Part shown: one piece after another, positions 1-6,784 of the stretch
How the letters are laid out: each line of letters starts with the position of its first letter
How positions within the stretch are numbered: the first letter of the stretch is position 1
From: Bacteroidota bacterium
GTDB lineage: Bacteria > Bacteroidota > Bacteroidia > Bacteroidales > JAADJA01
Direction of reading: 5' to 3'
Assembly: GCA_024278155.1 (NCBI GenBank)
Contig: JAJRTT010000038.1
Span: 1 to 8,751 of the forward strand
Length of the DNA stretch: 8,751 bases
Program-made: the position numbers and the translations under genes
Notes under the pieces: generated by a model
What the model was told of the DNA's origin: nothing
Database searches by the model: none
The model's input: the letters and a program-made list of their open reading frames with translations, nothing else

Positions 1-293
1 CTACTTGTTCCATAGGCTATCTCTTTCCATGCATTATCTCCTTCAAGGTATGCGTAGTATTTATTGTCCGTTGTGTTGAACACGATCAATCCATTTGCAG
101 GATCCTGGATGTCCGTGATTTGATTTTGGGCCATCCTTGGGACCAACAGGCCCTTATCTTGACTTTGCAGATCAAGTATTGCCGAAGCTTCCGGATCGGT
201 GCCATCTTCGTTGATAGAAACACCCTGAGAGTTCACATTGTATTGGATCCCAAGAAAAAGAACCAATGACAGTAAGTAAATTTTTGTTTTCAT
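1..293 (-). CDS. Secreted protein, N-terminal part only (runs off left edge)
   Basis: Ninety-seven codons are visible from the ATG at 291-293; the rest lies beyond the window. The protein begins MKTKIYLLSLVLFLG, a signal peptide with a short basic start and a hydrophobic core, probably cleaved near NVNSQ-GVSIN. The mature start reads GVSINEDGTDPEASAILDL, then KGLLVPRM, then GLIVFNTTDNKYYAYLEG and a conserved W. This is the widespread Bacteroidota N-terminal module that precedes tail-fibre-like, coiled-coil or FISUMP C-terminal parts in exported proteins. The C-terminal part, and so the function, cannot be seen. It has its own promoter region, with a TATATTTG box at 341-348 and a triple 21-bp repeat at 372-434 shared with the giant surface protein gene upstream, so it is probably co-regulated with it. 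A terminator at 559-593 separates the two transcripts. Confidence 0.88.
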   Translation of the reverse strand, partial: MKTKIYLLSLVLFLGIQYNVNSQGVSINEDGTDPEASAILDLQSQDKGLLVPRMAQNQITDIQDPANGLIVFNTTDNKYYAYLEGDNAWKEIAYGTS

Positions 294-340
294 ACACCTA
301 AGTTTTAAAAAATTATTTCTTCATAATTTGATTTGCAAGG

Positions 341-348
341 CAAATATA
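341..348 (-). promoter_or_regulatory. -7 box TATATTTG of the left-edge secreted-protein gene
   Basis: Read on the minus strand this is TATATTTG, an exact match to the Bacteroidota TAnnTTTG -7 element. The predicted start of transcription is near 337, giving a leader of about 44 nt. No TTG -33 element is found at the usual 17-23 nt upstream spacing; the 21-bp repeat array begins there instead, 23 nt from the box. The box overlaps an inverted repeat, TTTGC (332-336) and GCAAA (340-344), which recurs at the promoter of the giant surface protein. Transcription itself is inferred. Confidence 0.65.
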
Positions 349-371
349 TGCCCTGTAATACATAGATATAT

Positions 372-434
372 GGGGAAATTCAGGAAAGGTTTGCGGAGAT
401 GTAAATTCGGTAGGAGGAAATGTATATTTGGTTG
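372..434 (-). repeat. Array A: three tandem 21-bp direct repeats, putative LytTR operator
   Basis: The copies start at 372, 393 and 414 with no gap between them. Plus-strand copies begin GGGGAAATTCAG, GCGGAGATGTAA and GAGGAAATGTAT, and each has GGT at positions 17-19. G1, A5, T8, A11, G17 and G18 are present in all three, as in the other two arrays of this window. The 21-bp period fits LytTR-domain regulators, which bind paired short direct repeats about two helical turns apart. The array would cover roughly -35 to -97 of the downstream gene, the position of an activator that touches RNA polymerase. Which protein binds is inferred from the neighbouring LytTR genes. Confidence 0.8.
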
Positions 435-558
435 TAATCAGGCTTAAACCTAATCAAAACCATTAACAATCACCAGGTTTTATGAATTCCCAGACCGAAA
501 TCAGAAGGTTTTTTTCAAACCATAAAAGAAATCATTTCCAGGAAGAATATAGCAGTCG

Positions 559-593
559 AAAAAAACACCCATCCATTGGACAGGTGCTTTTTT
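559..593 (-). terminator. Rho-independent terminator of the giant surface-protein gene
   Basis: CACC (566-569) pairs with GGTG (583-586). Inside it, TCC (572-574) pairs with GGA (578-580) around an ATT loop, with a symmetrical CA/CA internal loop. The stem is flanked by seven A (559-565) and six T (588-593), so on the minus strand the hairpin is followed by a seven-T tract. It lies about 95 nt past the stop codon at 688. The symmetrical flanks would allow it to work in both directions, but no plus-strand gene is seen. Confidence 0.85.
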
Positions 594-687
594 AGCGTCT
601 TGTTAAAGATGCTACATTTGCCTCTTTATTCATTCGTCAGACTTCTACACGCAATAAAGTATACAGGGTGGTAGCCAAAAAATTATA

Positions 688-3600
688 TTAATCTTTCAGG
701 CAACGAACACTATAACCGGTTGGATTCTGGGAATTATTTAACCAACTTCTATCATCGCTACCAACAATGTAATGGTATTTCGAAAACCCGGAAATCTGCA
801 ATGTTGAAGTCCACCAACAACCATAGGTACCCGATCCGACAAAAGAACCAGAGCTGAAACGGTATCCTCCGGGAAGTGCAGTAAATCCGCTGTTATTGGT
901 TCCCCCAACATAAACAACCCAACCGGTAGTGTTTTTTAGGTGTTCCCCGGCATCAAATCCACGTGCCCCGGTATTGTCCCATACAGGGTCACCCACACCA
1001 TATTGGGTGTCAACTGTGCCTTCGAGGGTTTTCCAATCGGTATCACTTGGGACATGCCAGCCTGTTGGGCAAATCCCCTGTACACCTTCTTGAGTTGAAT
1101 ATTGCATCAATTCACCCCATTGGTATAAGCCTCCATAAGTTGCACAGTTGCCAATATTATTATCGTAACAATACCTTTCTATTATATTGTTATCCGTTTG
1201 GTCACCGGTTACCATTGTACCAACCCGCAGGTTTTCGGCCATCCAACATTGCGTCCCTATTAAAACCGTATTGTAGGTATTGCCATCGGCATCAGTAATT
1301 GTACTTGGACAACCTGAAGGTGGCGCCTCTGTCATAAAGCTTAATTCATTGCCATAGGCAGTCCCTTCGCTATTGGTAGCATAAGCCCTCATGAAATATT
1401 CGGTATTTGGATTTAACCCTGTAATTGTGGTAGAGAAAAACCCTGCCCCGGCCCCAACTTGTACCTGGGAATCTGCAAGTGTTGGATTTGCATTTTCACT
1501 CCAGCAAAAACCCCTTGCCGTTACTGCTGCACCGCCATCATCCCAAACTTCCGCATCAGCTATGGCAGAGGTTTGGGTTATATTGGAGATATATTCAATA
1601 GATACGGTTGGCAACTGGATTGCCGGAGTTGAGTTGCTCAACCAAACTTCATTTTTATCTTGGTTATTTACTTCACCATCCATATTAAAATCGCCAGACC
1701 CATATCCATTGATCCCTGCATGGGCATCCCAAATTAATTTGTCTGATGAGTCAACAACACCATCGGCATTTGCATCTCCTCCAATCATTACGGCTACACC
1801 ACCAATATCTTCCTGGTTTGAACCAAAAGCCTGATCGATTGATGTGGTAAAATCATAAACATAAACCCCACCGGTTTCTGTTAACGCATTGGCCGACAAA
1901 ACAGATATGTGATTCCGATGATGGATTACCACAAATAGATTGTTGGTTATGGCTGGTGCAACAATGGAGTATGCTCCATTGCTGCCATCCAACCCAACAA
2001 CAGCCCCGTCATTCAAAACAAATGCGGCCTGCCTTCCTATCATGGTTTCATCTGATACCAAAGCGGCATCTGTAGTATCGTGCAGTTCAATCAATACCCA
2101 ATCCACAACATCGGAATTTGGGATTGATGTTACTGTTTCTGTTCCGGCATAATCCCATGGTGCTGCATTGTATGGTTGACCTAAGGGAATCAATCCTGAT
2201 GAATTGAGATTTGTGTTCATATCAAAACCATTAAATGGCCCTTCCATGAAAGCTTTCAGGTCAAGTTCAAGACCAGCCTGTTCAATTAATTCTGCCTGTA
2301 CAATAAGTTGAGCCGATACATTTGTGCCGGTATTCTCGTGATAAAGTATTTCTATTTCGTTTTCAGTAAGGGCGCGGTCGTAAATCCTAACATCATCAAT
2401 TAGCCCATGGAAAAAATAGCTTAGTGTTTCATTTTCAACATCAGCACCTATTATCAACGGGTGTGAGTCATAGCCTATGGAAACAAAATTATCTTCTGTT
2501 TTAACAAGAGTACCATTGATATACATAGAATGGCTATTGGCAACATCGTCATAAGTATAAGTTATATGATACCATTCACTTTGGTTTGTTGAATGTGTAT
2601 AAGCCAACTCATCAAATTCCCCTGTGTTTCCGGTTGCTCCTTTTATTGAGCTATGTCGCCAAATAGTATATGAATCGCGCCAAGCAGTGCCCACTGTTTT
2701 TCCTATTAAACTTTTAATGGCTGAAGATACCGTATAAAAATTAAACCATCCTGACAGTGTTATATTCGTTGGCCTCAATGATGGTGAATCAGCAACTTCA
2801 ATATAATCATTTGTGCCATCAAAATAATAAGCACTATTAGGGTTTCCAAATCTGTCAGCATCTAAAACAGATCCGTTTACAGTACCATTATTTCCATTTC
2901 CGCTTTCATCGTTTGCATTTCCATTAAATGGATAATAAGCAATAAGCCCTTGAATAAGATTTGCATCAGAAGTAGTGTTTCCCGAAATAGCCAAAGTATC
3001 TATATAAGTTCCTGATGGATTATCCCTATTGAAAATTACCGGGATTTCAAGAAAATCACCAGACATTAAGGAAACCCCTGACATGTTTGTTATGTCCATG
3101 CTATAAGGTGCTTGTAAACCAAAAAGGCTATCAATAAATAATGTACAATTACTTGTATTTGTTAACAAGGCAGGAAGTGTATCCTGAACAGCGGCCATTT
3201 CAAGGCTACCAAAATCCAATGGGTCTGGGGAAAATGCAAAAGCAGGGATGCACTCAACAAGCTCTGCATTAACAATAAGCTGCGGATATCCTTCAATCCC
3301 GTTATTTTCGTTATAAAGTGCTGCTACCCCATCTTCTGAAAGCCCATGATCGTACATCCTGATATCATCTATCTTACCGTTAAAATATCTTTCGCCCCCA
3401 CCCCATCTCGCAATGTTAAGGTAAGGATTGCTATAATTGATAGTGGAGGCCGTGGCTGTCAGTTCATCCTGCAAAACACCGTTCATATATGTTTTCAGGG
3501 ATAAGCCATCTTTAATAAAAACAAGGTGTTTCCATTGACTGTTGGGAAGGGAAAACGCAGTTGCCCCCTGTGGCTGTGTAAAGAAAAAATAGCTATCGTA

Positions 3601-5661
3601 ATTTCCATCATATTGAATGGCCCAGTTTACGCTGCTGTGGTTGTTGTCAATTATATCAACATACGTACTGTTAACAGCATCTTGCTTTACCCAAACCGAA
3701 ATAGTAAAGTCCTGATAAGCAAACCAGTTTCCAGCTGTAATAAAATCCCCGTTCCCGTCAAAATCATACGCAGAGTTCTCTTTGCCAAAACGGTCGGTCG
3801 ATAATTGCGGATCACCTGACACCTGTCCATTATGCCCGTTACCACTTTCATCGTTTGCATTCCCGCTAAACGGATACCACGCAACAAGCCCATCCTCAAA
3901 ATCAAAACCCGGGGTGCTACTGTTGGAAATTATAAGCGTATCGGTATAAACCCCAGCTGCAAAACCCTTATTGAGGATCATGGGTATTTCAAGGGAATCG
4001 CCAGGCAATACCGAAGCTGACGGCATTCCTGTTGTATCGAAACTGTATGGCGGTTGCAAACCAAAAAGGCTGGTGATATACAATTCGCAATTGCTTGTGT
4101 TTTTCAACCAGCTTGAGAGGGTATCCTGAACAGGGGCAATTTCGTTAACTCCAAAATTTAGGGAACCCGGTAAAATTTCCGTTACAGGGTTACAATCAAC
4201 TACACGAATGTAATCAATTTTACTTGAGAAAACGGAATACATACCATCCGAAACACGAAGAGAAACAGAATAAATACCGGACTCGGTATAAACCCAATCA
4301 GGGTTCTGATCGTAGCTGTCAATTGTCCCGTCATTTTGAAAATCCCACTCCCAGGTTGTTGGTGTACCTGTGCTTAGGTCAGTAAAATGGATATTGTCCC
4401 CAAGCGATATTGTTGTAGGGGAAGCAGAAAAACCAGCCTGTAAAGGTGAAGTGAATTGATAGCTTAAATAGGGATAGCCCTGATTGTTATGACCATCAAT
4501 ATCCCAATAATCATCGTTGCCCGTATCTCCGTATGGGTTGCCAACAAAATCCCATGCCCAGGATAAACCGGCTGTGGTTTCATTTGTAAAAGTAGCCACG
4601 TTTTGCATTTCGGCAGTTGTTTTCCCGGTTCCACCGCCCGGGCTCGACATTATCCCGGATGCTTCATAATCCCAGAAAGAATTTTCACAAGAGGCAAACC
4701 AATAAATTTCCCCGACCAGACCACCTACATAAGAACCTGTTCCTGTAACAACACCTGTGCTATAGCAGTCCCAGATATTGGTTTCGTAACCATACCCCAC
4801 AAGGCCGGCAACATGGGAAACACCGTTCACACTACTTTTGGAATAACAATTATTTACTGCTGTCACACCACATCTCCCAGCTAATCCACCAATATTGTTG
4901 CTTCCGCTTACATTTCCCGTACTAAAACTATTTGAGATGGAAGATGAACTGCCTGAAGACCCTACCAAACCTCCAACTTTCTCACTACCATTTACATTAC
5001 CGGAGCCTGAGCTATAGCTTACTGTTGACCGGGAACTTTGCCCAACCAGGCCACCGGTATTATCTACACCGGAAACATGACATGAACTTTGACAGTTGGT
5101 TACATAAGCCTGGGTCGATCCTCCATTGGTTTCTCCAACGAGACCGCCAATTCGGTTTTCTGTTCCGGTAACATAACCTGTACTTGTGCAGTTGCTTACA
5201 GTTGTAACATAGCTAAACCCCACCAAGGCACCGACAGCACCGAACCCTGTAACATTTACATTTGTCAGGTTAACATTTTCAATTGTACCATTGGAATAAC
5301 CGAACAATCCTTGATCATTAGCAGAAGGACGATTAATATACAATCCATTTATTGAATAGCCCTGGCCATCGTAACTCCCAGAGAAATTAGTTGTGCTGTT
5401 TCCGACTGGTGAAAAACCATCTCCACCGTTCCAGTTTTCGGTATCTGTTGCATCTATATTTGCTGTTTGGACAAAATAGTTTCCATTGCTCCATGAACTT
5501 GAATTTATACTCACCCACAATAAATTGTCCAATGTTGCAATCTGATAAGGATCAGCTGCTGTGCCAGAGCCTGAGGGCTGGGTTTGTGCATTGGTTGAAA
5601 AGGCAAATACTATTAAAAACAGAACTATGCCCATTACGGTTTTTAAGTAAATATTTTTCAT
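688..5661 (-). CDS. Giant secreted surface protein (GLUG, PKD, ASH/LamG x2, dockerin-like, FN3-like, FISUMP)
   Basis: The protein has 1657 residues, an ATG start at 5659-5661 and a TAA stop at 688-690. A signal peptide covers residues 1-25 (hydrophobic IVLFLIVFAF, cleavage after TNA). Approximate domains: GLUG-type repeats 95-355 with the typical SFWDYEASG and GGGTGKTTAEM tail; PKD 408-487; ASH-like sandwich 490-582 with last strand 793-803; LamG/concanavalin-like 588-787 inside it; a second ASH/LamG pair 804-1127; a beta-rich Bacteroidota module from 1130 ending in two EF-hand/dockerin-like loops (DANADGVVDSSD at 1296-1307; DFNMDG at 1324-1329); FN3-like 1350-1445; and a FISUMP domain 1451-1657 (CWMAENL, GICPTGWHVPSD, ending SVRCLKD). 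I infer an extracellular adhesive or glycan-binding role; no catalytic domain is recognisable. There is no lipobox, no membrane anchor and no recognisable type IX sorting tail. Its promoter carries repeat array B. Exact ligand unknown. Confidence 0.93.
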   Translation of the reverse strand: MKNIYLKTVMGIVLFLIVFAFSTNAQTQPSGSGTAADPYQIATLDNLLWVSINSSSWSNGNYFVQTANIDATDTENWNGGDGFSPVGNSTTNFSGSYDGQGYSINGLYINRPSANDQGLFGYSNGTIENVNLTNVNVTGFGAVGALVGFSYVTTVSNCTSTGYVTGTENRIGGLVGETNGGSTQAYVTNCQSSCHVSGVDNTGGLVGQSSRSTVSYSSGSGNVNGSEKVGGLVGSSGSSSSISNSFSTGNVSGSNNIGGLAGRCGVTAVNNCYSKSSVNGVSHVAGLVGYGYETNIWDCYSTGVVTGTGSYVGGLVGEIYWFASCENSFWDYEASGIMSSPGGGTGKTTAEMQNVATFTNETTAGLSWAWDFVGNPYGDTGNDDYWDIDGHNNQGYPYLSYQFTSPLQAGFSASPTTISLGDNIHFTDLSTGTPTTWEWDFQNDGTIDSYDQNPDWVYTESGIYSVSLRVSDGMYSVFSSKIDYIRVVDCNPVTEILPGSLNFGVNEIAPVQDTLSSWLKNTSNCELYITSLFGLQPPYSFDTTGMPSASVLPGDSLEIPMILNKGFAAGVYTDTLIISNSSTPGFDFEDGLVAWYPFSGNANDESGNGHNGQVSGDPQLSTDRFGKENSAYDFDGNGDFITAGNWFAYQDFTISVWVKQDAVNSTYVDIIDNNHSSVNWAIQYDGNYDSYFFFTQPQGATAFSLPNSQWKHLVFIKDGLSLKTYMNGVLQDELTATASTINYSNPYLNIARWGGGERYFNGKIDDIRMYDHGLSEDGVAALYNENNGIEGYPQLIVNAELVECIPAFAFSPDPLDFGSLEMAAVQDTLPALLTNTSNCTLFIDSLFGLQAPYSMDITNMSGVSLMSGDFLEIPVIFNRDNPSGTYIDTLAISGNTTSDANLIQGLIAYYPFNGNANDESGNGNNGTVNGSVLDADRFGNPNSAYYFDGTNDYIEVADSPSLRPTNITLSGWFNFYTVSSAIKSLIGKTVGTAWRDSYTIWRHSSIKGATGNTGEFDELAYTHSTNQSEWYHITYTYDDVANSHSMYINGTLVKTEDNFVSIGYDSHPLIIGADVENETLSYFFHGLIDDVRIYDRALTENEIEILYHENTGTNVSAQLIVQAELIEQAGLELDLKAFMEGPFNGFDMNTNLNSSGLIPLGQPYNAAPWDYAGTETVTSIPNSDVVDWVLIELHDTTDAALVSDETMIGRQAAFVLNDGAVVGLDGSNGAYSIVAPAITNNLFVVIHHRNHISVLSANALTETGGVYVYDFTTSIDQAFGSNQEDIGGVAVMIGGDANADGVVDSSDKLIWDAHAGINGYGSGDFNMDGEVNNQDKNEVWLSNSTPAIQLPTVSIEYISNITQTSAIADAEVWDDGGAAVTARGFCWSENANPTLADSQVQVGAGAGFFSTTITGLNPNTEYFMRAYATNSEGTAYGNELSFMTEAPPSGCPSTITDADGNTYNTVLIGTQCWMAENLRVGTMVTGDQTDNNIIERYCYDNNIGNCATYGGLYQWGELMQYSTQEGVQGICPTGWHVPSDTDWKTLEGTVDTQYGVGDPVWDNTGARGFDAGEHLKNTTGWVVYVGGTNNSGFTALPGGYRFSSGSFVGSGTYGCWWTSTLQISGFSKYHYIVGSDDRSWLNNSQNPTGYSVRCLKD
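2281..3252 (-). repeat. ASH/LamG repeat unit 2 (residues 804-1127)
   Basis: This is the second copy of a unit of about 320 residues duplicated within the giant protein. It starts CIPAFAFSPDPLDFG, has NTSNCTLFIDSLFGLQAPYS, continues into a LamG domain starting near GLIAYYPFNGNANDESGNGN (905-924), and ends QLIVQAELIE (1118-1127). Similarity to unit 1 is visible at DNA level too, for example the near-identical stretch encoding GNANDESGNG around 2900-2930 and 3845-3875. Confidence 0.85.
3253..4194 (-). repeat. ASH/LamG repeat unit 1 (residues 490-803)
   Basis: This is the first copy of the unit. It starts CNPVTEILPGSLNFG, has NTSNCELYITSLFGLQPPYS and VYTDTLIISNSS, then a LamG domain from about 588 (GLVAWYPFSGNANDESGNGH at 591-610), and ends PQLIVNAELVE (793-803). 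The ending resembles the final strand of the ASH-like fold that begins the unit, so the LamG domain appears to sit inside it rather than after it. Confidence 0.85.
4711..5310 (-). repeat. GLUG repeat array (residues 118-317)
   Basis: The segment encodes GLFG followed by seven GLUG-type motifs (GALVG, then GGLVG, GGLVG, GGLVG, GGLAG, AGLVG and GGLVG), spaced by about 25-32 residues. Each is followed by short N/S/T-rich strands such as SNSFSTGNVSG and NNCYSKSSVNG. This is the regular pattern of a beta-helix-like or beta-solenoid surface domain, found in bacterial adhesins and in IgA peptidase-type proteins. The glycine-rich coding repeats explain several long open frames on the opposite strand here. 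Confidence 0.85.
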
Positions 5662-5748
5662 GATTAAACGGTTTTAAGAATTTATAATGAATTTGAACAC
5701 CTGTGGATTTCAATAACCACCACTTAGTATAATAAGCCAATTTGCAAG

Positions 5749-5756
5749 CAAATATA
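5749..5756 (-). promoter_or_regulatory. -7 box TATATTTG of the giant surface-protein gene
   Basis: It reads TATATTTG on the minus strand, identical to the boxes at 341-348 and 6657-6664. The predicted start of transcription is near 5745, leaving an 84-nt AT-rich leader. Exactly 23 nt separate it from repeat array B, the same as for array A. No TTG -33 element is seen; the only nearby TTG is 7 nt upstream, too close to serve. TTTGC (5741-5745) and GCAAA (5748-5752) form an inverted repeat around the expected start site. Confidence 0.65.
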
Positions 5757-5779
5757 ATCAGCTCAATTCATATAAATAT

Positions 5780-5842
5780 GGGGAAATACAGATAAGGTTC
5801 GGGGAGATGTAAGTCCGGCAGGGGGAAATGTAAATTCGGTTA
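5780..5842 (-). repeat. Array B: three tandem 21-bp direct repeats, putative LytTR operator
   Basis: Copies start at 5780, 5801 and 5822. All begin GGGGARAT; the third (GGGGAAATGTAAATTCGGTT) equals the consensus of all nine copies. Array B is the best conserved of the three arrays. It lies between the RR2 stop codon (5905) and the start of the surface-protein gene (5661), so it belongs to the latter. As with array A, it is followed on its distal side, after 4 nt, by CAGGC (5847-5851). No rho-independent terminator for RR2 is evident between 5843 and 5904, so some read-through from RR2 is possible. Confidence 0.83.
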
Positions 5843-5904
5843 TGCCCAGGCACAAATACATATGTAACTGATTTGTTCAGGAAGCATTCAGGCCGGGGAA
5901 AGCC

Positions 5905-6651
5905 CTATATCATCTCCAGCAATTTCAGGAAATTTTCCTTTTTGTGTTGGATTATTGGCAGGCATGAATTTTCTTTCATCACGACCTCACCACCTCTGGA
6001 CTTGTTGTAATGGTCAATATATTTCAGGTTGATCAAATGGGAAGGGTGGATGCGATAGAAGCCATAACCATCCAACATCAATTCATATTCTTCCAGTTTT
6101 CTGGGAACGAGTATTTTCTCCCCATCCAACAGGTGAAACCTTGTAAAATCTTTTTCAGCCTCACATCTAACGATATCATATGTATCTATAGTCAGGCTCG
6201 ATTCATTGGTTTTGACTTCGAGCTTGCTTTTTTCGAATATTGGATTATCCAGCTTAACAAACAATGCATTTAGTTTCATTTTGATATTTTCTTTTTCGAG
6301 TGTGGACTTTGCTTTTTCGATGGCACGAAATAATTTCTTCGGGTCAGGTGGCTTTAGGATAAAACCAATTGCAGAAAACCCATAAGCTTTAAGGGCAAAC
6401 TCTTCATATGCTGTAATAAAGATAAGCTTGAAATCTACAAAACGAAGCTGTTTCAACAAATCAAATCCCGAACCATCGGGAAGGTTTATGTCCAATAGTA
6501 CAATTTCAGGGTGCTGATTTTCAATCGCATCAATACCTGTTTCAACATTTTCTGCCTCAATAATTTCAAAAGGGTCATTATAATACTGATGAAAGAGGTG
6601 GATAATGATTTTTCGGCTACCTAAATCATCGTCAATAATCAGGATTTTCAT
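5905..6651 (-). CDS. LytTR-family response regulator RR2
   Basis: The protein has 248 residues: a receiver domain (about 1-120) and a C-terminal LytTR DNA-binding domain (about 143-246). Visible receiver residues are the acidic D7-D8-D9, phospho-acceptor D54 in VLLDINLPDGSGF, T80 in FITAY and K100 in ILKP. The LytTR part has DIVRCEAEKDFTRFHLLDG, the HPSHLINLKYIDHY helix-strand signature and LPIIQHKKENFL. The ATG at 6649-6651 is chosen because it gives the MKILIIDDD start and the same length as RR1; an in-frame TTG eight codons upstream lies across the predicted promoter. It is a tandem duplicate of RR1, without gaps by eye. It differs at the loop where RR1 has ARR and RR2 has IQH, and has PPD after the receiver lysine where RR1 has PVD. 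It is probably phosphorylated by the upstream kinase and may control array-bearing genes, including itself. Confidence 0.93.
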   Translation of the reverse strand: MKILIIDDDLGSRKIIIHLFHQYYNDPFEIIEAENVETGIDAIENQHPEIVLLDINLPDGSGFDLLKQLRFVDFKLIFITAYEEFALKAYGFSAIGFILKPPDPKKLFRAIEKAKSTLEKENIKMKLNALFVKLDNPIFEKSKLEVKTNESSLTIDTYDIVRCEAEKDFTRFHLLDGEKILVPRKLEEYELMLDGYGFYRIHPSHLINLKYIDHYNKSRGGEVVMKENSCLPIIQHKKENFLKLLEMI

Positions 6652-6656
6652 ATTGG

Positions 6657-6664
6657 CAAATATA
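6657..6664 (-). promoter_or_regulatory. -7 box TATATTTG of the RR2 gene
   Basis: It reads TATATTTG on the minus strand, with only CCAAT between it and the RR2 ATG. Array C begins 22 nt upstream of it. If transcription starts at the usual distance from this element, the message would begin at or within a few nucleotides of the start codon, so it would be leaderless or nearly so. No TTG -33 element is present at normal spacing. The box also argues against the upstream TTG as a start. Confidence 0.55.
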
Positions 6665-6675
6665 AATACATCCAA

Positions 6676-6689
6676 TACAAATATTTGTA
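6676..6689. repeat. Perfect 14-bp palindrome TACAAATATTTGTA
   Basis: The 14-bp sequence equals its own reverse complement and lies between the RR2 -7 box and array C, overlapping the first 3 bp of array C. The other two promoters have no equivalent palindrome at this position. It could be a second operator or chance in an AT-rich stretch. Confidence 0.35.
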
Positions 6690-6749
6690 CAACTTCAAAT
6701 ATGGTGAGAGAAATTATATAAACGGTAAGTGGAAATCCATATTCGGTTT
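6687..6749 (-). repeat. Array C: three degenerate 21-bp direct repeats upstream of RR2
   Basis: Copies start at 6687, 6708 and 6729. The third (GTGGAAATCCATATTCGGTT) is clearly related to the consensus. The other two are weaker (GTACAACTTCAAATATGGTG and GAGAAATTATATAAACGGTA) but keep G1, A5, T8, A11, G17, G18 and T19. Alone, copies 1 and 2 would not be convincing; the exact 21-bp register and the 22-nt distance to the -7 box support them. The position suggests autoregulation of RR2, perhaps through a lower-affinity site. Confidence 0.62.
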
Positions 6750-6784
6750 TTAGATTGACAGGACGAGGTACTTTGGGGAAAGCC

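Larger units (their letters stand above)
294..687. other. 394-nt intergenic region between two secreted-protein genes
   Basis: Reading from the left, it holds the roughly 44-nt predicted leader of the left-edge gene, a -7 box at 341-348, the 21-bp repeat triad at 372-434, a conserved CAGGC at 439-443, an AT-rich stretch at 444-558 in which I see only a weak GGTTT/AAACC inverted repeat (507-521), the terminator at 559-593, and about 94 nt of 3' untranslated sequence for the gene ending at 688. I see no tRNA, small RNA or small coding region in it. Confidence 0.7.

Noticed and set aside
372..434. The repeat triads as a CRISPR array or as iterons of an origin
   Set aside because: The 21-bp units are contiguous with no spacers, and similar triads lie upstream of three different genes at a fixed distance from a promoter box. 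No replication or Cas gene is nearby.
1675..1774. Dockerin-like loops as evidence of a cellulosome
   Set aside because: The loops are internal, not C-terminal, lie in a common Bacteroidota secreted-protein module, and no cohesin or glycoside hydrolase is present in the window.
963..1834. Open frames on the plus strand (963-1298, 1391-1834, also 1940-2152 and several at 4603-5663)
   Set aside because: They lie antisense inside the giant surface-protein gene. Their translations show no recognisable domain and are low-complexity by-products of the N/S/T/G-rich repeats on the real strand.
5552..5740. 62-residue minus-strand frame across the start of the giant gene
   Set aside because: It overlaps the signal peptide coding region in another frame and has no recognisable content.
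5852..5876. ACAAAT/ATTTGT inverted repeat as terminator of RR2
   Set aside because: The stem is six AT-rich pairs with a 13-nt loop and no T tract, too weak to call a terminator.
6652..6675. TTG at 6675 as start of RR2, giving eight extra residues
   Set aside because: The extension crosses the TATATTTG box, adds DVFIFAN in front of a standard MKILIIDDD start, and breaks the exact 248-residue match with RR1.
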